DNA from: an uncultured Bacteroidales bacterium
GTDB taxonomy: Bacteria; Bacteroidota; Bacteroidia; Bacteroidales; F082
Assembly (NCBI GenBank): GCA_946410535.1
Contig: CAMKAR010000077.1
Location: 1-8,597 of the forward strand
Reading direction: 5' to 3'
Length of the DNA: 8,597 nt
Part shown: in pieces, positions 6,680 through 8,597 of the stretch
How the letters are laid out: every line of letters starts with the position of its first letter
Position numbering within the stretch: the stretch's first letter is position 1
Notes under the pieces: generated by a model
Told to the model about the DNA's origin: nothing
What the model saw: only the letters and a program-made list of their open reading frames with translations
The model's database searches: none
Translations under genes and position numbers: made by a program

Positions 6680-7663
6680 CTAAATCATTTGTAAAACTTC
6701 CCAATGTCCACCTTTTGCTCCGCCCACACGCTGTATGATGCCATCTGCCTGAAGTTGGCGTATGTTTTTCTTTACCCCGCTTTCCGAAAGCCCCGTGATG
6801 CCTTGCAACTCCCTAATGGTAACAGATGGATTCTGCCGCATGACTGCAACAATTTTCTGGTTACTTTTCTGGTTACTTTTCTGGTTACTTTCCATCATTT
6901 CATCCAACGCTTCCTTCAGACAACCCAGCATGAAAACGATGAACGGTGTACTTGATGCCTCATGGTCGCTTTTCATAATGGCGGCATAATATTCCTGTTG
7001 GTGTTCCTTGACAATGGTTTCCACCGGTATCCATGCGAAGATGGGTTTCCATTGCATCAGAAGCAAGGTTTGCCACATTCGCCCCAAGCGTCCATTGCCG
7101 TCGGCAAATGGATGGATAAACTCAAATTCATAATGGAACACACACGAACTGATGAGCGGGTGAGTTTTTGTGGTTTTCACCCAGTCAAGCAATTCGCCAA
7201 TAAGCAGTGGTACTCGTTGGGCAGGTGGTGCCATGTGGATGCACACCTCGCCGTTAAACACGCCAACGCCCCCTGAACGAAAGCGTCCACATTCACGAAC
7301 AAGGTCAGTCATCATCAGTTTATGGGCCTTCAGCATATCTTTCTCCTTATATGGATTCAGTTCCAACATCAATTCGTAGGCACCAATTGCGTTTTTCACC
7401 TCCTGTATCTCGTTTGGTGCGCCAAGTACACGCTTGCCTTCCACGATGGCGGTCACTTGATCCACCGATAACGAATTGTTCTCGATAGCCAGCGACGACT
7501 GGATGGTCTTAATACGGTTTTCCCTACGTAACTGTGGTGTGGGCAGTTGCTCGGCTGAGGCAGTAAGATGACCCACTTTTTCGGCAATCTCTGCAACAAG
7601 TGTCGTGATTTCGTCAGTTATCGTAAACGGCGGAACGTATGTTGGTTCTGTGTTTTTGGCCAT
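6680..7663 (-). CDS. Fic-domain protein (probable AMPylase) with C-terminal winged helix
   Basis: 327 aa, close in layout to class II Fic proteins such as SoFic. The Fic active-site motif HPFADGNGR (184-192, catalytic H184) is intact and would transfer AMP from ATP to a protein hydroxyl. The N-terminal helix carries the self-inhibitory motif (S/T)xxxE(G/N) as SLAIEN (57-62, E61), preceded by a Fic_N region (PPFTITDEITTLVAEI, 11-26). Residues 259-270 are three SNQK repeats, and 268-327 a winged helix (NPSVTIRELQGITGLSESGV). The start follows the hsdM stop by one base, so translation is probably coupled. No antitoxin gene is present, consistent with the inhibitory helix lying in the same chain. 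Target protein unknown; it could be an Hsd subunit or a host protein. The winged helix may bind the operon's own DNA. Confidence 0.93.
   Translation of the reverse strand: MAKNTEPTYVPPFTITDEITTLVAEIAEKVGHLTASAEQLPTPQLRRENRIKTIQSSLAIENNSLSVDQVTAIVEGKRVLGAPNEIQEVKNAIGAYELMLELNPYKEKDMLKAHKLMMTDLVRECGRFRSGGVGVFNGEVCIHMAPPAQRVPLLIGELLDWVKTTKTHPLISSCVFHYEFEFIHPFADGNGRLGRMWQTLLLMQWKPIFAWIPVETIVKEHQQEYYAAIMKSDHEASSTPFIVFMLGCLKEALDEMMESNQKSNQKSNQKIVAVMRQNPSVTIRELQGITGLSESGVKKNIRQLQADGIIQRVGGAKGGHWEVLQMI
6853..6891. repeat. 12-bp tandem repeat in fic coding SNQK x3
   Basis: Three perfect copies of TTTTCTGGTTAC (plus strand, 6853-6888) and three further bases. On the coding strand each encodes S-N-Q-K. 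It forms the linker between the Fic core and the winged helix; copy-number changes keep the frame and alter linker length by four residues. Confidence 0.9.
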
Positions 7664-7664
7664 A

Positions 7665-8597
7665 TCACATCAGATTAAACAGTGACTGTATAAACCCTTG
7701 GCTCTGGCGGTCGAGTTCGAGGATGTCGCGCTCGTTCTCTTCCAAGGTGCGCAACGGAACGGGCTTGTAGAAATACTTGTTGAACGAGATTTCGCAGCCT
7801 ATCTTGGTCGGTGGAAGGTTGATCCAAGCATCGGCCACATAGGGACGCACCTCGCGCTGGAAGTATTCGTAGATGTCTTCCTTCACGGGAATCTTCTCCG
7901 TGTCGCGCAAGTCGCTGTCGCTTTCATATTCAACATATTGACACACATAACTTCCCTTCTCGCCAGGATAATAGCCGTAGTCCGACAGGCGCTTTTCGTC
8001 CACACCAAAAGTGGCCAGCAGTTTCTCCACCTCCTTGCTGCCAACCTTGTGTTGCTTCTTGACGACGGGAGCGGCTTCGGGGTCGGTCACCGACATGGCA
8101 CGGGCGATGACGTTCAACTTGTTGCCTTTCACGTCCATCTTCAACGCCTTGGCCGCAGCCTCAATCTTGGCGACAAACAGATTGAAATCCATGAAGACTT
8201 CCGTGCCGATGGCATGCATGAGTTGTTTGGCGGCCTCCATCAACTCGCGGCGGCTCTGCCATTCCTTGACGCTGATGAGTTTCGCCAGCTTCTTGTCGGT
8301 CAGCTTCATCTCGTTGTCGTTCAAATACTCCTTGATGTTCGGGATTTCAGCATCCAAGCCTTCAAACACTTGATTGCCGTAAGTCTGATACAGCCATTTT
8401 GAAAGTTCGAGTTCGCCATTGTCGTAAAGCAACTCATCAATTTTCAGGGCGTTGAACTGGCTCTTCAAGCGCAAAGGCCGCTCGATGGTGACGTTGTAGA
8501 AACGGAAGTCGTCGCCGTCGAAAATCTTGGAGGCCACCTTGTCGCCATCGGCTTCTTTTTCCACGAAGTCCATGTAGGTTTTCAGGATGGCATTGCG
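7665..8597 (-). CDS. hsdM: Type I methyltransferase HsdM subunit, C-terminal part only
   Basis: The frame is open from the right edge (310 codons in the window, the first reading RNAILKTYMDF) to TGA at 7667-7665. This is the C-terminal third or more of the N6-adenine methyltransferase subunit that modifies the target chosen by HsdS. The family's SKIFDGDDFRFYNVTIERPLRL segment lies near the start of the visible part, and the conserved tail TKIGCEISFNKYFYKPVPL followed by a helix (ERDILELDRQSQGFI) lies near the end; this tail normally contacts HsdS. The S-adenosylmethionine-binding and NPPF catalytic motifs lie beyond the window, so activity cannot be judged. It is the first gene of the visible operon, and its stop is separated from the fic start by a single base. 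An ATG at 8573 is internal and not the true start. Confidence 0.94.
   Translation of the reverse strand, partial: RNAILKTYMDFVEKEADGDKVASKIFDGDDFRFYNVTIERPLRLKSQFNALKIDELLYDNGELELSKWLYQTYGNQVFEGLDAEIPNIKEYLNDNEMKLTDKKLAKLISVKEWQSRRELMEAAKQLMHAIGTEVFMDFNLFVAKIEAAAKALKMDVKGNKLNVIARAMSVTDPEAAPVVKKQHKVGSKEVEKLLATFGVDEKRLSDYGYYPGEKGSYVCQYVEYESDSDLRDTEKIPVKEDIYEYFQREVRPYVADAWINLPPTKIGCEISFNKYFYKPVPLRTLEENERDILELDRQSQGFIQSLFNLM

Noticed and set aside
7698..8402. Long plus-strand open frame of 234 codons
   Set aside because: It is antisense to the well-conserved C-terminal part of HsdM and resembles no known family.

Overview
The window reads as one minus-strand operon for a type I restriction-modification system in which an accessory gene sits in every gap between the core hsd genes. 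In transcription order (right to left) it holds: hsdM (3' part only, cut by the right edge), a Fic-domain protein, a short 5' remnant of an hsdS gene, a DUF1016/YhcG-type PD-(D/E)XK nuclease-domain protein, hsdS, an ATP-binding protein with a broken AlbA_2 domain and a winged helix, and hsdR (3' end cut by the left edge). No tRNA, rRNA, CRISPR array or transposase is visible, and no stretch longer than about 45 bases lies outside a gene. The open frames I see on the plus strand look like shadows of these genes.

The protein families point to Bacteroidota, most likely order Bacteroidales (Prevotella/Bacteroides-like). Type I operons carrying Fic, AlbA_2 and DUF1016 genes are common there, start codons lack strong Shine-Dalgarno sequences, and one candidate promoter fits the Bacteroides -7 consensus TAnnTTTG. 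This assignment is inferred from family knowledge and was not searched.

Layout by region: 7665-8597 hsdM C-terminal part; 6680-7663 fic, starting one base after the hsdM stop; 6586-6675 a 29-codon reading frame that copies the start of hsdS and ends in an ATGA overlap with the next gene; 5414-6589 DUF1016 nuclease gene, also joined to hsdS by an ATGA overlap; 4113-5417 hsdS with two target-recognition domains; 3130-4074 ATP-binding/winged-helix gene; 3093-3138 a 12-bp tandem repeat carrying four in-frame stop codons; 1-3087 hsdR.

How it should work: HsdM and HsdS form the sequence-specific adenine methyltransferase, and HsdR adds the ATP-driven translocase and nuclease. The Fic protein (probable AMPylase with intact active site and self-inhibitory motif) and the ATP-binding protein share a related C-terminal winged helix, so both are plausible regulators or backup effectors tied to the operon. 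The DUF1016 protein is a probable additional nuclease. Its gene is bracketed by a 37-bp perfect direct repeat derived from the 5' end of hsdS, so it looks like a cassette that can be gained or lost cleanly. Short repeats in or beside several genes, and AT-rich target-recognition domains set in GC-rich conserved regions, mark the locus as recombinationally active.
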